From assembly GCA_040797845.1 (NCBI GenBank), contig JBFNFA010000003.1, forward strand, positions 1-64,000: DNA of 64,000 nt, read 5' to 3'. Positions 16,849 through 25,796 of this stretch are shown in pieces. This stretch comes from Clostridium_AW sp040797845 (lineage in GTDB: Bacteria > Bacillota > Clostridia > Clostridiales > Clostridiaceae). The translations under genes and the position numbers were made by a program. The stretch's first letter is position 1. Every line of letters begins with the position of its first letter. Below the pieces are notes generated by a model. It saw only the letters and a program-made list of their open reading frames with translations. It was not told where the DNA came from and did no database searches.

Positions 16849-17604
16849 ATGAACTTTCAGGTGATAGTAGATATTGTCAAAGATAACTGGCCAATGTTCA
16901 TTCGGGGAGCTGGCGTTACCCTATTAATTTCTATGATTGGTACTATTATAGGTTCCATAATAGGTTTGCTTGTAGGGGTTATACGTACTATTCCAGTTCC
17001 AGAACGAGGAGCTAAAAGAACTATTTTAAAAGTTGTAAATGGAATTTTATCTGCTTATATAGAAATATTCCGTGGAACACCTATGATTGTTCAAGCTATG
17101 GTAATCTATTATGGATCTGCCCAAGCTTTTGGCATAGATATGAATCCACTAGCTGCAGCCATATTTATTGTATCAGTTAACACAGGTGCTTATATGTCAG
17201 AAATAATTCGTGGGGGTATCGTTTCTATAGATAAAGGACAGTTTGAAGCAGCTCATGCCATAGGTATGAACCACATTCAAACTATGATGACCGTAGTGTT
17301 ACCACAAGTAATTAGAAATATTTTACCAGCAACGGGAAATGAATTTGTTATAAACATTAAAGATACTTCTGTTCTTAATGTAATTGGTGTAACGGAGTTA
17401 TATTTCCAAACAAAATCAGTTTCAGGAAATAACTTTAAGTATTTTGAAACCTTCTTTGTTGCCTGTGTATTGTACTTTGTAATGACCTTTACAGTAACAA
17501 GAATTTTACGTTTTATTGAAAGAAAATTAGATGGTCCTGATAATTACATTATTATGGGCAATCAAATGCAAGTGGCGAGAGCTGAAGATATGATTAGAAA
17601 TTAG
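16849..17604 (+). CDS. Lysine ABC transporter permease (HisM family)
   Basis: 251 aa, about five membrane helices; His/Glu/Gln/Arg/opine family permease with EIFRGTPMIVQAMVIYYG and the EAA loop EAAHAIGMNHIQTMMTVVLPQVIRNILP (about residues 140-168) that docks the ATPase. Second gene of the riboswitch operon; AAAGGAGG ribosome site. A homodimer is likely, as only one permease gene is present. Confidence 0.93.
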   Translation: MNFQVIVDIVKDNWPMFIRGAGVTLLISMIGTIIGSIIGLLVGVIRTIPVPERGAKRTILKVVNGILSAYIEIFRGTPMIVQAMVIYYGSAQAFGIDMNPLAAAIFIVSVNTGAYMSEIIRGGIVSIDKGQFEAAHAIGMNHIQTMMTVVLPQVIRNILPATGNEFVINIKDTSVLNVIGVTELYFQTKSVSGNNFKYFETFFVACVLYFVMTFTVTRILRFIERKLDGPDNYIIMGNQMQVARAEDMIRN

Positions 17605-17621
17605 ACAAAGGAGGGGATAGT

Positions 17622-18356
17622 ATGGAAAAAGTAATTGATATTAAACATTTAAGTAAATCCTTTGGAACTCATGAAGTTCTAAGAGACGTTGATTTCTCAG
17701 TAAATAAAGGGGAAGTAGTTTGTATCATTGGCTCATCTGGATCAGGTAAATCAACCCTTCTGCGTTGTGTTAACCTTTTAGAGAAACCAAGCGGTGGAGA
17801 AATTATATATCATGGAGAAAATATTTTAGATGATAAGCATGATATTTACGATTATCGTACAAAACTTGGTATGGTGTTTCAACAATTTAACTTGTTTAAT
17901 AATCACAATGTTTTAAGTAATTGTACTGTAGGACAAATGAAAGTATTAAAGCGTTCTAAAGAAGAAGCAGAAAAGATTGCAATGAAATACTTAAAAGTAG
18001 TTGGTATGGATAATTATATTAATGCAAAACCAAAACAACTATCTGGAGGACAAAAACAACGTGTAGCTATTGCCAGAGCTCTTTCTATGGAACCGGATGT
18101 GATGCTTTTTGATGAACCAACCTCAGCCCTTGACCCTGAAATGGTAGGAGAAGTTCTTAAGGTTATGAAGGAACTTGCTGAAACTGGTCTTACCATGTTA
18201 ATAGTAACTCATGAAATGGAATTTGCAAAGGATGTATCCCATCGTGTAATATTCATGGATAAAGGGGTTATTGAAGAGGAAGGAACGCCAGAAGAAATAT
18301 TTAATAATCCAAAAAGAGAGCGTACAAAGGAATTCTTAAAACGTACTTTAAAATAG
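17622..18356 (+). CDS. Lysine ABC transporter ATP-binding protein
   Basis: 244 aa, full polar-amino-acid ATPase: Walker A GSSGSGKST (about 36-44), Q-loop FQQFNLF, signature LSGGQKQR, Walker B VMLFDEPTSALDP, switch His in IVTHEM. It powers the permease encoded 17 bases upstream. A strong terminator follows (18368-18405). Confidence 0.95.
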   Translation: MEKVIDIKHLSKSFGTHEVLRDVDFSVNKGEVVCIIGSSGSGKSTLLRCVNLLEKPSGGEIIYHGENILDDKHDIYDYRTKLGMVFQQFNLFNNHNVLSNCTVGQMKVLKRSKEEAEKIAMKYLKVVGMDNYINAKPKQLSGGQKQRVAIARALSMEPDVMLFDEPTSALDPEMVGEVLKVMKELAETGLTMLIVTHEMEFAKDVSHRVIFMDKGVIEEEGTPEEIFNNPKRERTKEFLKRTLK

Positions 18357-18367
18357 TAATAAATAAT

Positions 18368-18405
18368 TAGTTACCTGCCTATAATTAAGGTAGGTAACTT
18401 TTTTT
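18368..18405 (+). terminator. Terminator of the lysine transporter operon
   Basis: AGTTACCTGCCT / AGGTAGGTAACT stem followed by T7. Confidence 0.85.
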
Positions 18406-18470
18406 ATGGTTTATTTAGTTATATGTTGGTATAATTTACTTAGGGATAATAAGCCTGTCTATAATCTATA

Positions 18471-18717
18471 TCAAGTGATTCTTAGGTTCAGATGGAGTTT
18501 GCTTAAAAGGAATACTTACTTCAACTGAAGCTTAGAAGAACTTATCCAGGGACGTAGCATCCGTTATGCGCAGCATAAGAACTCTAAATCGCTGAAGCTC
18601 AAGAGTTCTAATATCTTCCACTTGTAGAAAAGCAGAGAACCAAAATCTTTGATTTTACGTGAATCGCTTTCACAGAGTGCGATGGGAGTATTACGGATGG
18701 TAGTCATCGGATAAAAA
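18471..18717 (+). repeat. Full copy of the dispersed structured repeat
   Basis: About 247 bases. The right 100 bases match 1-100 and the left ~52 bases match 56324-56374. Internal hairpins include AGAACTC...GAGTTCT (about 18579-18610), CTTCAACTGAAG, AAAATCTTTGATTTT and GTGAATCGCTTTCAC. A TTGGTATAAT promoter-like site lies just upstream (18427-18435). No protein is encoded; a structured RNA or a non-autonomous mobile element are both possible. Confidence 0.75.
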
Positions 18718-18763
18718 GTTTGGTTTTATAGAAAATAATAATAAATAATAAGGAGGGGACAAT

Positions 18764-19126
18764 ATGAAATTTTGTTGGAGTACATTAACTGTTAAGGATA
18801 TGGAAGAGTCTTTAAAATTTTATACTGAAATTGTAGGGCTTCCAATTGTCCAAAGATTTCAAGCGGGACCAGGAATGGAAATAGCCTTTTTAGGAGACGG
18901 AGAAACAAAGGTTGAATTAATACATGATAAAGAAGCTAAAGAAGTTAATATGGGGGCAGACATTTCCTTGGGCTTTAAAGTGGAGTCCCTAGATGAAATG
19001 ATGGTACTCCTTGAGGAAAATGGTATAAAGATTGAAAGTGGTCCATTTCAGCCAAATCCAAGCACAGGATTTTTATTTGTGTTAGATCCAAATGGATTGA
19101 CAATTCAATTTGTAGAAAGCAAATAG
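18764..19126 (+). CDS. VOC family (glyoxalase/bleomycin-resistance fold) protein
   Basis: 120 aa, one VOC unit pair: KFCWSTLTVKDMEESLKFYTEIVGLPIVQRF at the N terminus, GETKVELIH, and FVLDPNGLTIQFVESK at the C terminus, with metal-ligand-type Glu/His positions. Substrate unknown. GGAGGGGAC ribosome site. A terminator follows at 19145-19190. Confidence 0.88.
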   Translation: MKFCWSTLTVKDMEESLKFYTEIVGLPIVQRFQAGPGMEIAFLGDGETKVELIHDKEAKEVNMGADISLGFKVESLDEMMVLLEENGIKIESGPFQPNPSTGFLFVLDPNGLTIQFVESK

Positions 19127-19144
19127 AGCTGCATTAATGTATGG

Positions 19145-19190
19145 CACCCCAAATGTTAAACAGCTATAACATTTGGAGGTGTACTTTTTT
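19145..19190 (+). terminator. Intrinsic terminator
   Basis: CACCCCAAATGTTA and TAACATTTGGAGGTG stem, then a T run. Confidence 0.8.
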
Positions 19191-19306
19191 ATAATGTTAA
19201 AGCAACAGCATTAGATCCCCTTGTATTATTCAAAATAGTTAAAGAGTATTTGTAGTGCAAAAGTAAAAAAATATAAATTTATAATATTGTATAGGAAGGT
19301 GTTATT

Positions 19307-19636
19307 ATGGCTACTTTTGATGATTTTATGAAATTAGATATACGAGTTGGGGAGATTATTCAGGTGGAATTTTTTGAAAAGGCTAAAAAACCTGCTTATA
19401 AATTATGGGTTGATTTTGGAGAGGAAATTGGTATAAAGAAGTCCAGTGCTCAGATTACTGAATGTTATAAAAAAGAAGAACTTATAGGTAAGCAAGTTTT
19501 AGGAGTAGTAAACTTTCCATCAAGACAAATTGCAGATTTTATGTCAGAGGTATTAGTAATGGGAACTTATTCTGAACAAGGAGTTGTATTGATTCAACCA
19601 GAACAACCTGTTAAAAAAGGTGATAAATTAGGTTAA
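19307..19636 (+). CDS. csaA: CsaA, tRNA-binding-domain chaperone
   Basis: 109 aa, the expected length for CsaA, a dimeric EMAP/OB-fold protein with export-chaperone activity in Bacillus. Landmarks: FDDFMKLDIRVGEIIQVE, KLWVDFGEEIGIKKSSAQIT, VVNFPSRQIADFMSEVLVMG and VVLIQPEQPVKKGDKLG. Single-gene unit followed by boundary hairpin copy 5. Confidence 0.95.
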   Translation: MATFDDFMKLDIRVGEIIQVEFFEKAKKPAYKLWVDFGEEIGIKKSSAQITECYKKEELIGKQVLGVVNFPSRQIADFMSEVLVMGTYSEQGVVLIQPEQPVKKGDKLG

Positions 19637-19642
19637 TACATA

Positions 19643-19830
19643 GTATACCGTATTATTCAGAAGTGAATTTTACGGTATTTTTATTTTGAGATTTAAATAG
19701 ATTATTAATGTAACTATTGAAATGGAAAATATAAATAATCCCCTTCAAAAACTAAATAACAGCGTATTAAAAAATAAGAGATTTACTATAACAATGTAGA
19801 TAACATGGTATAATTTTCTTATTAGACAAG
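19643..19830 (+). repeat. Cassette-boundary module, copy 5
   Basis: Hairpin 19643-19683 (TATACCGTATTATTCA / TGAATTTTACGGTAT). A degenerate distal arm CTTCAAAAACTAAATAAC...GTATTA is at 19743-19770 and an extended -10 TGGTATAAT at 19806-19814. Confidence 0.75.
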
Positions 19831-19893
19831 TATTATATTCCTATACAAAGATCATTTATATAATCTGAAAGTAATTCTCATAGAGGTGTTGAG

Positions 19894-20556
19894 ATGAAAA
19901 AATCCAAATTGATATATGAGCTGGGAACGAAAAGATCAAAAAAACATATTATCGAAAAATATGGAGAGGATTTCTATAAAGACTTTAGGCGTATATCTCT
20001 GGAAGTCGTGACTGAAGTTATTGGGAAAATGCCTGACATAGGTAACACTCTTTTTTCTTTTAACTATGAGTTTGCACCAACCTATATAGCGTGGTACAAA
20101 GCATCCCAAGCGTTGGGGCTCTCACAAGAAGAAATACAAAAAATGTTATGGTTGGTGAATGAACGGTTGATAACAATCATACCAAAGCCATTCATGAAAC
20201 TGTTTATAAATTCTTACCTTAATAATTTCCAAAAGAAAGCAAAAGAACATGAAAAGCTTATGGAGAGGAATTGCCTCCATCCTTATGATTGGATTATTAA
20301 ACATAGAGAAATAAATGATACTACATTTGAAATTGATATTTACGAATGTGGCATTATGAAATTAGCAAAAGATTTTGATGCGTTGGGAATAGTTCCTACC
20401 GTGTGCCGTGTTGAATATATGCTATCGAATTATATGGGAGCGGGCTTTGAAAGAACGAAAACCTTAGGTGACGGTGATGATTGCTGCAATTGTCGATATA
20501 TTATCGGCGGAAGTTGTGAGTGGTCTCCTGAAAAAGGATTTGTAGATAGAAAATAG
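19894..20556 (+). CDS. ATC hydrolase-like protein (L-2-amino-thiazoline-4-carboxylic acid hydrolase family)
   Basis: 220 aa, family named for a hydrolase that opens 2-aminothiazoline-4-carboxylate to N-carbamoyl-cysteine; most members, including this one, have untested substrates. Landmarks: SLEVVTEVIGKMPDIGNTLFSFNYEFAPTYIAWY, CGIMKLAKDFDALGIVPTVCRVEYMLSNYMG (about 150-180) and the Cys-rich end LGDGDDCCNCRYIIGGSCEW. Start supported by GAGGTGTTGAG. Monocistronic between two boundary modules. Confidence 0.8.
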   Translation: MKKSKLIYELGTKRSKKHIIEKYGEDFYKDFRRISLEVVTEVIGKMPDIGNTLFSFNYEFAPTYIAWYKASQALGLSQEEIQKMLWLVNERLITIIPKPFMKLFINSYLNNFQKKAKEHEKLMERNCLHPYDWIIKHREINDTTFEIDIYECGIMKLAKDFDALGIVPTVCRVEYMLSNYMGAGFERTKTLGDGDDCCNCRYIIGGSCEWSPEKGFVDRK

Positions 20557-20626
20557 TATGAAGATAATTAATATAGTCTTCAGTCAAATTGAAAGATTAG
20601 GATTCATTAAATAATCAAAGAGGAGG

Positions 20627-20713
20627 ATGCTTACTCTACTTGTTTATTTCATATGGGTTTCTATATTATTCTTTATATCACCATTTTATGCAAGATACTA
20701 TATAAAAAAATAG
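20627..20713 (+). CDS. Possible 28-aa single-helix membrane peptide
   Basis: ATG at 20627 opens a 28-codon frame, MLTLLVYFIWVSILFFIS then PFYARYYIKK: one hydrophobic helix with a basic tail, the look of a small membrane peptide. AGGAGG abuts the ATG, which is closer than ideal, so translation may start elsewhere or not at all. Confidence 0.3.
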   Translation: MLTLLVYFIWVSILFFISPFYARYYIKK

Positions 20714-20836
20714 TTGAATTGATTAAATACTTGATTTTTTAGCTACATTATGACGTAATATTCTTAAGCTGCATCACAGAAATATCAAATAGCTAAGTAA
20801 GATTATTTATATAATGTGAATTTGAAAGGAGAAATT

Positions 20837-21229
20837 ATGGAAGAAAATAAAAATGTCTTCAAATCAATTGATGAATATATTTTGCAGTTTTCTCCTGAGA
20901 TACAGGAAAAGCTTCAAACATTAAGAAAAGTTATAAAAGAGTCAGCACCAGATGCAGAAGAAAAGATGAGCTGGCAAATGCCAACTTTCGCTTTGCACGG
21001 AAATCTAGTACACTTTGCTGTCCATAAAAAGCATATTGGATTTTATCCTGGTGCCAGCGGAATTGATGCGTTCAAGCCTAAGTTATCAGAGTATAAAGGA
21101 TCCAAAGGAGCCGTGCAATTTCCAATAGAAAAGTCATTGCCTTATGAACTGGTAAGGGAGATAGTTAGATTCAGAGTTGATGAAAATATAAAGAAAGCGG
21201 AAATCAAAGCCCAAAAGAGAAAAAAATAG
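20837..21229 (+). CDS. DUF1801 (YdhG-like) protein
   Basis: 130 aa. The DUF1801 core is clear: IDEYILQFSPEIQEKLQTLRKVIKESAPDAEEKMSWQMPTFALHGNLVHFAVHKKHIGFYPG, then KGSKGAVQFPIEKSLPYELVREIVRFRV. The fold is frataxin-like and family members are proposed iron chaperones in Bacillus; the role here is not tested. ATG 20837 has AAAGGAGAAATT upstream. Confidence 0.9.
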   Translation: MEENKNVFKSIDEYILQFSPEIQEKLQTLRKVIKESAPDAEEKMSWQMPTFALHGNLVHFAVHKKHIGFYPGASGIDAFKPKLSEYKGSKGAVQFPIEKSLPYELVREIVRFRVDENIKKAEIKAQKRKK

Positions 21230-21280
21230 CTTCTCATTATCTATAATCTATGCCTTAAATAAAAATAAATAACAGATTAA

Positions 21281-21486
21281 GATATCGCATTATTTAGAGG
21301 TGAATTTGCGATATTTTTTATTGCACAATTTGATTATTAGGCGACATAACTATTAAAATTTGAAAGACGTACAATGTTCTTTGAAAACTAAATAATGCGG
21401 TGTTAGGAAGTAAAATTACTTTGTATTTATTTCCAGGTAAACCATGTATTAGTGCATAAATATGATATAATTGCTATTAGTTAAGT
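21281..21486 (+). repeat. Cassette-boundary module, copy 6
   Basis: Hairpin 21281-21320 (GATATCGCATTATTTAG and TGAATTTGCGATATT with T6): relative to the consensus, both arms have changed so the stem still pairs. boxA-like TGTTCTTTGAAAACTAAA and distal arm AATAATGCGGTGTTA at 21375-21405; the distal arm matches this hairpin's own 12-base CGCATTATTTAG. Promoter TATAAT 21466-21471 and GTTAAGT 21480-21486. Confidence 0.85.
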
Positions 21487-21539
21487 AGCAATAGTATATT
21501 ATGACGTATTAAGTATCGGAAAAATTGGAGGATAGAAAA

Positions 21540-21776
21540 TTGAATGAAGTAGATAAACGTAATAAACTTGATGAAGAGCCTTTTTCATATAAGATATTAA
21601 AGGATAACAGAGTTTTTATTTATTGGAATGGAAAACAAGTGACAATCTTAAAAGGAAAAGAAAGCAGTAAGTTCTTATCACAGATAGAAAACGTCGACTT
21701 AAAGGAAATGCAGTTAATTATGGCAAAGATAACAGGTAATTTTAAGCATGGTAATGAAAAAAACAATAAAAGATAA
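21540..21776 (+). CDS. Small hypothetical protein
   Basis: 78 aa, charged, with FSYKILKDNRVFIYWNGKQVTILKGKESSKFLSQIENVDLKEMQLIMAKITGNFKHG, a strand-turn-strand followed by a helix that looks like a compact conserved domain. Family not recognised. The TTG at 21540 is eight bases after GGAGGA; the frame also continues up to a TTG at 21525, which overlaps the ribosome site. Confidence 0.65.
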   Translation: MNEVDKRNKLDEEPFSYKILKDNRVFIYWNGKQVTILKGKESSKFLSQIENVDLKEMQLIMAKITGNFKHGNEKNNKR

Positions 21777-21969
21777 ATATCTTAAGCATATACAAATTCT
21801 GTAGACAATAACAGTTAAGTAATTTTTAAAATTGAAAACTTAACAGTATTCTAAGGATTAATATATCCTTATGATTTAATGTCACTAATTCGCATTCTTA
21901 TTGAATTGTGTCGTAGTAGTTGATTTATGTGAATTAACGATTATTTATTCTTTATTGAGGAGGGATTTT

Positions 21970-22281
21970 ATGAAAAGGCTATTTAAGTCTTTTGCTTTTT
22001 GGTTTCTTATAATATCTATATTGGAAATATACATGCACCAAATAGGACAGGATTCAAAAAGCATTGTATTGATTTACTTAAATCCCGTTTTAAAAATTAT
22101 ATCTCGTTCTGATACAGGACGAGCTTTTATGGATTCGGGATTGCAAGTATCTTCCAAAACAATCTTGGGGCATACTTCAATATATTGGTACATTGGTTCA
22201 GTTGTAACCTTTATTATTTACGGCTTAATTTTAGATGGGTTTAGATACTTTCTCAGACATATCTGTAATACCACAAAATGA
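21970..22281 (+). CDS. Small membrane protein, unknown
   Basis: 103 aa, with hydrophobic segments at about residues 8-22 and 73-92 and an amphipathic middle (IVLIYLNPVLKIISRSDTGRAFMDSG). Probably two membrane passes. GAGGAGGGATTTT gives a strong ribosome site for ATG 21970. Unknown family; lies in the same cassette as the 78-aa gene. Confidence 0.6.
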   Translation: MKRLFKSFAFWFLIISILEIYMHQIGQDSKSIVLIYLNPVLKIISRSDTGRAFMDSGLQVSSKTILGHTSIYWYIGSVVTFIIYGLILDGFRYFLRHICNTTK

Positions 22282-22352
22282 GCATAATTTGTATTAAATT
22301 TATTGTAAAATTTTCTTATAAGATATTAGCTACAAAACCTAATAAGTATTCT

Positions 22353-22560
22353 AAACACCGCATTATTCATTAATTGAATTCTGGGGTGTTTTTACATCGT
22401 GATTCAAATATATGACGACGCAATTATCTAAATTAGGCATACAGATAATGTTCTTTGTGAATTGAATAATACAGTGTTAGGAAGTAAAATTACTTTGTAT
22501 TTATTTCCAAGTAAACCATGCATTAGTGCATAAATATGATATAATTACTATTAGTTAAGT
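22353..22560 (+). repeat. Cassette-boundary module, copy 7
   Basis: Hairpin 22353-22393 (AAACACCGCATTATTCA...TGAATTCTGGGGTGTTTTT), tail nearly identical to copy 1, boxA-like/distal segment 22449-22479 (TTGAATAATACAGTGTTA), promoter TATAAT 22540-22545, GTTAAGT 22554-22560. Confidence 0.85.
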
Positions 22561-22611
22561 CAATATAGTAGGATTATATGCAGTAAAGATTAAAGGTGAG
22601 GTGTGAAGAAA

Positions 22612-23040
22612 ATGGATTTTGGATATGAAATAACAATTCCAATGGATGAAGAAGCTGAGTATATCGGAAATATGTTGCTGGAGTTCAACCTTCAATCAAA
22701 ACCGCTTTCACAGGAAAAACCGTTTATCAGTATTAATAGATGCATAAAAGATGAGAACGGAGAGATTATTGGCGGAGTCTTGGCATGTTTAGCATTATGG
22801 CACATTCTCAGTATTGACACATTATGGGTAAAAAAAGAATTTCGTAACCAGGGAGTTGCGAAACAATTATTGAGCCTTGTGGAAACTGAGGCGAGAAATA
22901 TGGGTTGCCATATTGTATATCTGAGTACATATGACTTCCAGGCTAAAGATTTTTATTTGAAAAATGGATATGAAATTTTCGGCGTATTAGAGGATTGCCC
23001 CAAAGAGCATAAGCTTTATCATTTATCCAAGAGATTATAA
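22612..23040 (+). CDS. GNAT family N-acetyltransferase
   Basis: 142 aa. Acetyl-CoA-binding motif A: LWVKKEFRNQGVAKQLLSLVETEARNMGC (about 80-108), with the R/Q-x-x-G-x-A signature NQGVA, then motif B YDFQAKDFYLKNGYEIFGVL. Substrate unknown. A GTG at 22603 is possible, but AAGGTGAGG suits the ATG at 22612. Alone between copies 7 and 8 of the boundary module. Confidence 0.9.
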   Translation: MDFGYEITIPMDEEAEYIGNMLLEFNLQSKPLSQEKPFISINRCIKDENGEIIGGVLACLALWHILSIDTLWVKKEFRNQGVAKQLLSLVETEARNMGCHIVYLSTYDFQAKDFYLKNGYEIFGVLEDCPKEHKLYHLSKRL

Positions 23041-23082
23041 TAATAACATGTAATATCACAGTTATGACACAACATTCTTATT

Positions 23083-23278
23083 TAAAGCAACAACTTAAAA
23101 ACGAACAATTTACTAAAACACCGTATTATTCAAATTTGAATTTTACGGTGTCTTTACGTGGTAATTTAATTAAAGTAACACATATATGGCTGTTGAAAGT
23201 TGAATAATACGGTATTGAAAACAGAAAATTTGATATAACAATATAGAAATTATGGTATAATTTTCATGTTAGTTAAGT
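23083..23278 (+). repeat. Cassette-boundary module, copy 8
   Basis: Leader GCAACAACTTAAAAACGAAC, hairpin 23115-23156 (AAACACCGTATTATTCAAATTTGAATTTTACGGTGTC in two arms), distal arm TTGAATAATACGGTATTG at 23199-23216, promoter TGGTATAAT 23253-23261, GTTAAGT 23272-23278. Confidence 0.85.
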
Positions 23279-23393
23279 AAAAATTGTAAAAAAATTACGT
23301 ATTAAATAAATGTGAGGAATATGTATAGAATGTATAATATTCACAATACCAGCTTGGTGATAATCTATAATTACTTTGAAGGAGAGTTCGCAA

Positions 23394-24380
23394 ATGAATT
23401 TATCAAGAATAAGAAAAGAAAAAAATATTAAACTAAAAGGTTTAAAACGCTTTAGACAATATGTATTGAGAGTCGTTGTTTTTGTAATTTTTATTTTATT
23501 AATATGTTTTTTATATGAAAAAATAGGGGGATATAAGGACGGGAAAAACTATCTTTCAGTGGGAAAGATAGTTGAGGTAAATAACCATAAAATTAATGTC
23601 TTTACCAAAGGTGAAGGGGATATAACTGTAGTTTTTACTGGAGGATTAAATGTACCAAGCTCTTATGCAGATTTTTATCCTCTTTATAATGAAATTTCAA
23701 AGTATACTAAAATAGCTGTTTATGATAGACCAGGCCATGGATGGAGTGAGGTAACAGATGAGCCAAGAGATATAGATTCTATTGTAAAAGAAATGCACAC
23801 TGCACTTATTGAAGCAGGGCAAAAATCTCCGTATATATTAGTTGGTCATTCATACGCATCATTACAAATGATAAGATTTGCACAAATTTATAAAAATGAA
23901 GTAGCTGCGTTAGTATTGATAGATGGTGGAAACCCTGAGTACTATGCTAAAAATGGTTTGGAAGTTACTAATAGTACAGTATTTACTAATAAGTTACTAA
24001 AGTCTACGGGGATAGCAAGGCTAGCACTTTATCATACAGATTATTATTCAAAAAAACTTAAGTTACTGCCTAGTGATTTAAAACAACTGTATATGGCAAT
24101 GACTCTTAAGACCATGTATAACAGAAATATTATAGATGAAGGAAATATAGCAAAAGATAATGCAAAAGTTATTTTAGAAAACGGTTATTTAGATAATTTA
24201 CCTCTTAGAATACTAACTGCTCCAAGTGATCCTGAATGGGATAGTAGCCAGGAAGCCTTGAAAAATTGGTCTACAGATAGTACACAAATAATTGTTAAAG
24301 GATCAGGACATTCTATACACCAATTTGCGCCTGATATTATAAATGATGAAATAATAAAATTGATAAAAAATCAGAAATAG
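23394..24380 (+). CDS. Membrane-anchored alpha/beta hydrolase
   Basis: 328 aa. One N-terminal membrane helix (about residues 22-42, VVVFVIFILLICFLYE), then an alpha/beta-hydrolase domain: oxyanion region FTGGLNVPSSYADF, AVYDRPGHGWSE, nucleophile elbow GHSYAS (Ser about 153), acid in APSDPEWD and the catalytic His in GSGHSIHQ. Reaction and substrate unknown; the domain probably faces outside. ATG 23394 has GAAGGAGAG upstream. Confidence 0.88.
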   Translation: MNLSRIRKEKNIKLKGLKRFRQYVLRVVVFVIFILLICFLYEKIGGYKDGKNYLSVGKIVEVNNHKINVFTKGEGDITVVFTGGLNVPSSYADFYPLYNEISKYTKIAVYDRPGHGWSEVTDEPRDIDSIVKEMHTALIEAGQKSPYILVGHSYASLQMIRFAQIYKNEVAALVLIDGGNPEYYAKNGLEVTNSTVFTNKLLKSTGIARLALYHTDYYSKKLKLLPSDLKQLYMAMTLKTMYNRNIIDEGNIAKDNAKVILENGYLDNLPLRILTAPSDPEWDSSQEALKNWSTDSTQIIVKGSGHSIHQFAPDIINDEIIKLIKNQK

Positions 24381-24554
24381 GCAATACATGATTTCAGTAT
24401 CCACTATATAATTTGACTTGGAGTATGTTCATATTTTTTTATAAGGCCTAGCTATCATATAAATAATAGATATATTGGGTTATAATTGTGATATAACATT
24501 TAATAGTGATATTATGTGTAGTAAAAAAAGTTAGTTTTTAGCGAGGGGATTATT

Positions 24555-24821
24555 TTGAGAAATAACGAAAAGTTTATTAAAGGTTGGGAGAAATATAGAA
24601 AAAAAGGCAAAATTAAATATATATTGACCAGTATTATAGTACTTACTATAGGATATTGGTCAATAGTTACAGTCCTTACAATAGCAGAAGGAAAGGAACT
24701 ACATCAGGTAACGAAATATTTCCCTGTATTCATTGGGTTAATAATAGGAAATATAATCATGTTACCTATAAATTGGAGTAGAAATGAAGAAAGATATCAC
24801 AAATTATTACAAGACAAATAG
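24555..24821 (+). CDS. Small two-helix membrane protein
   Basis: 88 aa; helices at about residues 22-42 and 54-72, charged ends. TTG start after GCGAGGGGA. No family recognised. Confidence 0.6.
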   Translation: MRNNEKFIKGWEKYRKKGKIKYILTSIIVLTIGYWSIVTVLTIAEGKELHQVTKYFPVFIGLIIGNIIMLPINWSRNEERYHKLLQDK

Positions 24822-24880
24822 TATAAATTTTTATATTTAATATTGTACAATATTAAGTATAAGTAAAGGAGGCAAAAAAG

Positions 24881-25687
24881 ATGAAACTAAAAGTTTTAGT
24901 AGACAATAATACATACATTGACCAATATTATTGTGGGGAACCTGCTGTTTCCTATTATATTGAAGATGAGGATACTAGATTACTATTGGATGCAGGATAT
25001 TCTGATTTATTTCTAAGAAACTCAACTGCATTAGGTGTAGATTTAGAAAATATAAGCACTATTGTTATTTCCCATGGTCACGATGACCATACAAGAGGAT
25101 TAAAATACTACTTTGAACAAAATAATAAAAATAATATTTCTATTATTGCTCATCCAGATGCATTTAAAGAAAAATTTATAGACAATTTGAAAATTTGTTC
25201 TCCTATTTTAGAGGAAGAATTAAAAGAAAAATGCAATCTAATTCTTTCAAAAGAACCTAAAAAAGTTAGTAAACATATAACCTTTTTAGGGGAAATACCT
25301 CAAATAAATCACTTTGAAAATAGAAAGCCTATTGGTAAACAAATTGTTGGACAAACTTCAGTTGATGATTATGTATTAGATGATACAGCTCTTGCATATA
25401 AAAATGAAAATGGCATTTATATTATTACAGGATGCTCTCATACTGGGATATGCAATATAATAGAATATGCAAAAGAAGTATGTAAAGATAATCGAGTATT
25501 AGGAGTTATAGGAGGATTTCATTTATTTGAAGTAACTGAACAGGTTAATAAAACTATTGATTATTTAAAACAAAACAATATAAAAGAATTATATCCTTGC
25601 CATTGTACTTCATTTGCTGTTAGAGCAGAAATACATAAAGCTTTGCCTGTAAAAGAAGTTGGAGTAGGTTTAGAAATAAATTGGTAA
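24881..25687 (+). CDS. Metallo-beta-lactamase-fold hydrolase
   Basis: 268 aa, MBL fold of the dihydropterin-aminobenzene-phosphate-synthase-like group. Metal ligands visible: SHGHDDHTRG (HxHxDH, about 65-73), GCSHTGICN and GGFHLFE, and the end YPCHCTSF. N-terminal DAGYSDLF is the typical strand. Substrate unknown. Start supported by AAAGGAGGC. Confidence 0.9.
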   Translation: MKLKVLVDNNTYIDQYYCGEPAVSYYIEDEDTRLLLDAGYSDLFLRNSTALGVDLENISTIVISHGHDDHTRGLKYYFEQNNKNNISIIAHPDAFKEKFIDNLKICSPILEEELKEKCNLILSKEPKKVSKHITFLGEIPQINHFENRKPIGKQIVGQTSVDDYVLDDTALAYKNENGIYIITGCSHTGICNIIEYAKEVCKDNRVLGVIGGFHLFEVTEQVNKTIDYLKQNNIKELYPCHCTSFAVRAEIHKALPVKEVGVGLEINW

Positions 25688-25796
25688 AAATATAGGAAAT
25701 GAATCTATGGTGTAACTATAGTAATACATAATATTCTTTTAAGGGTCATAATTATTAAAATCTAATAATTGATTATAGATGAAATGGGGGATAAAA

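Noticed and set aside
18471..18717. Repeat as an IS element or IS200/605 RNA
   Set aside because: No transposase or TnpB frame is adjacent to any of the three copies and ends lack clear inverted repeats or target duplications.
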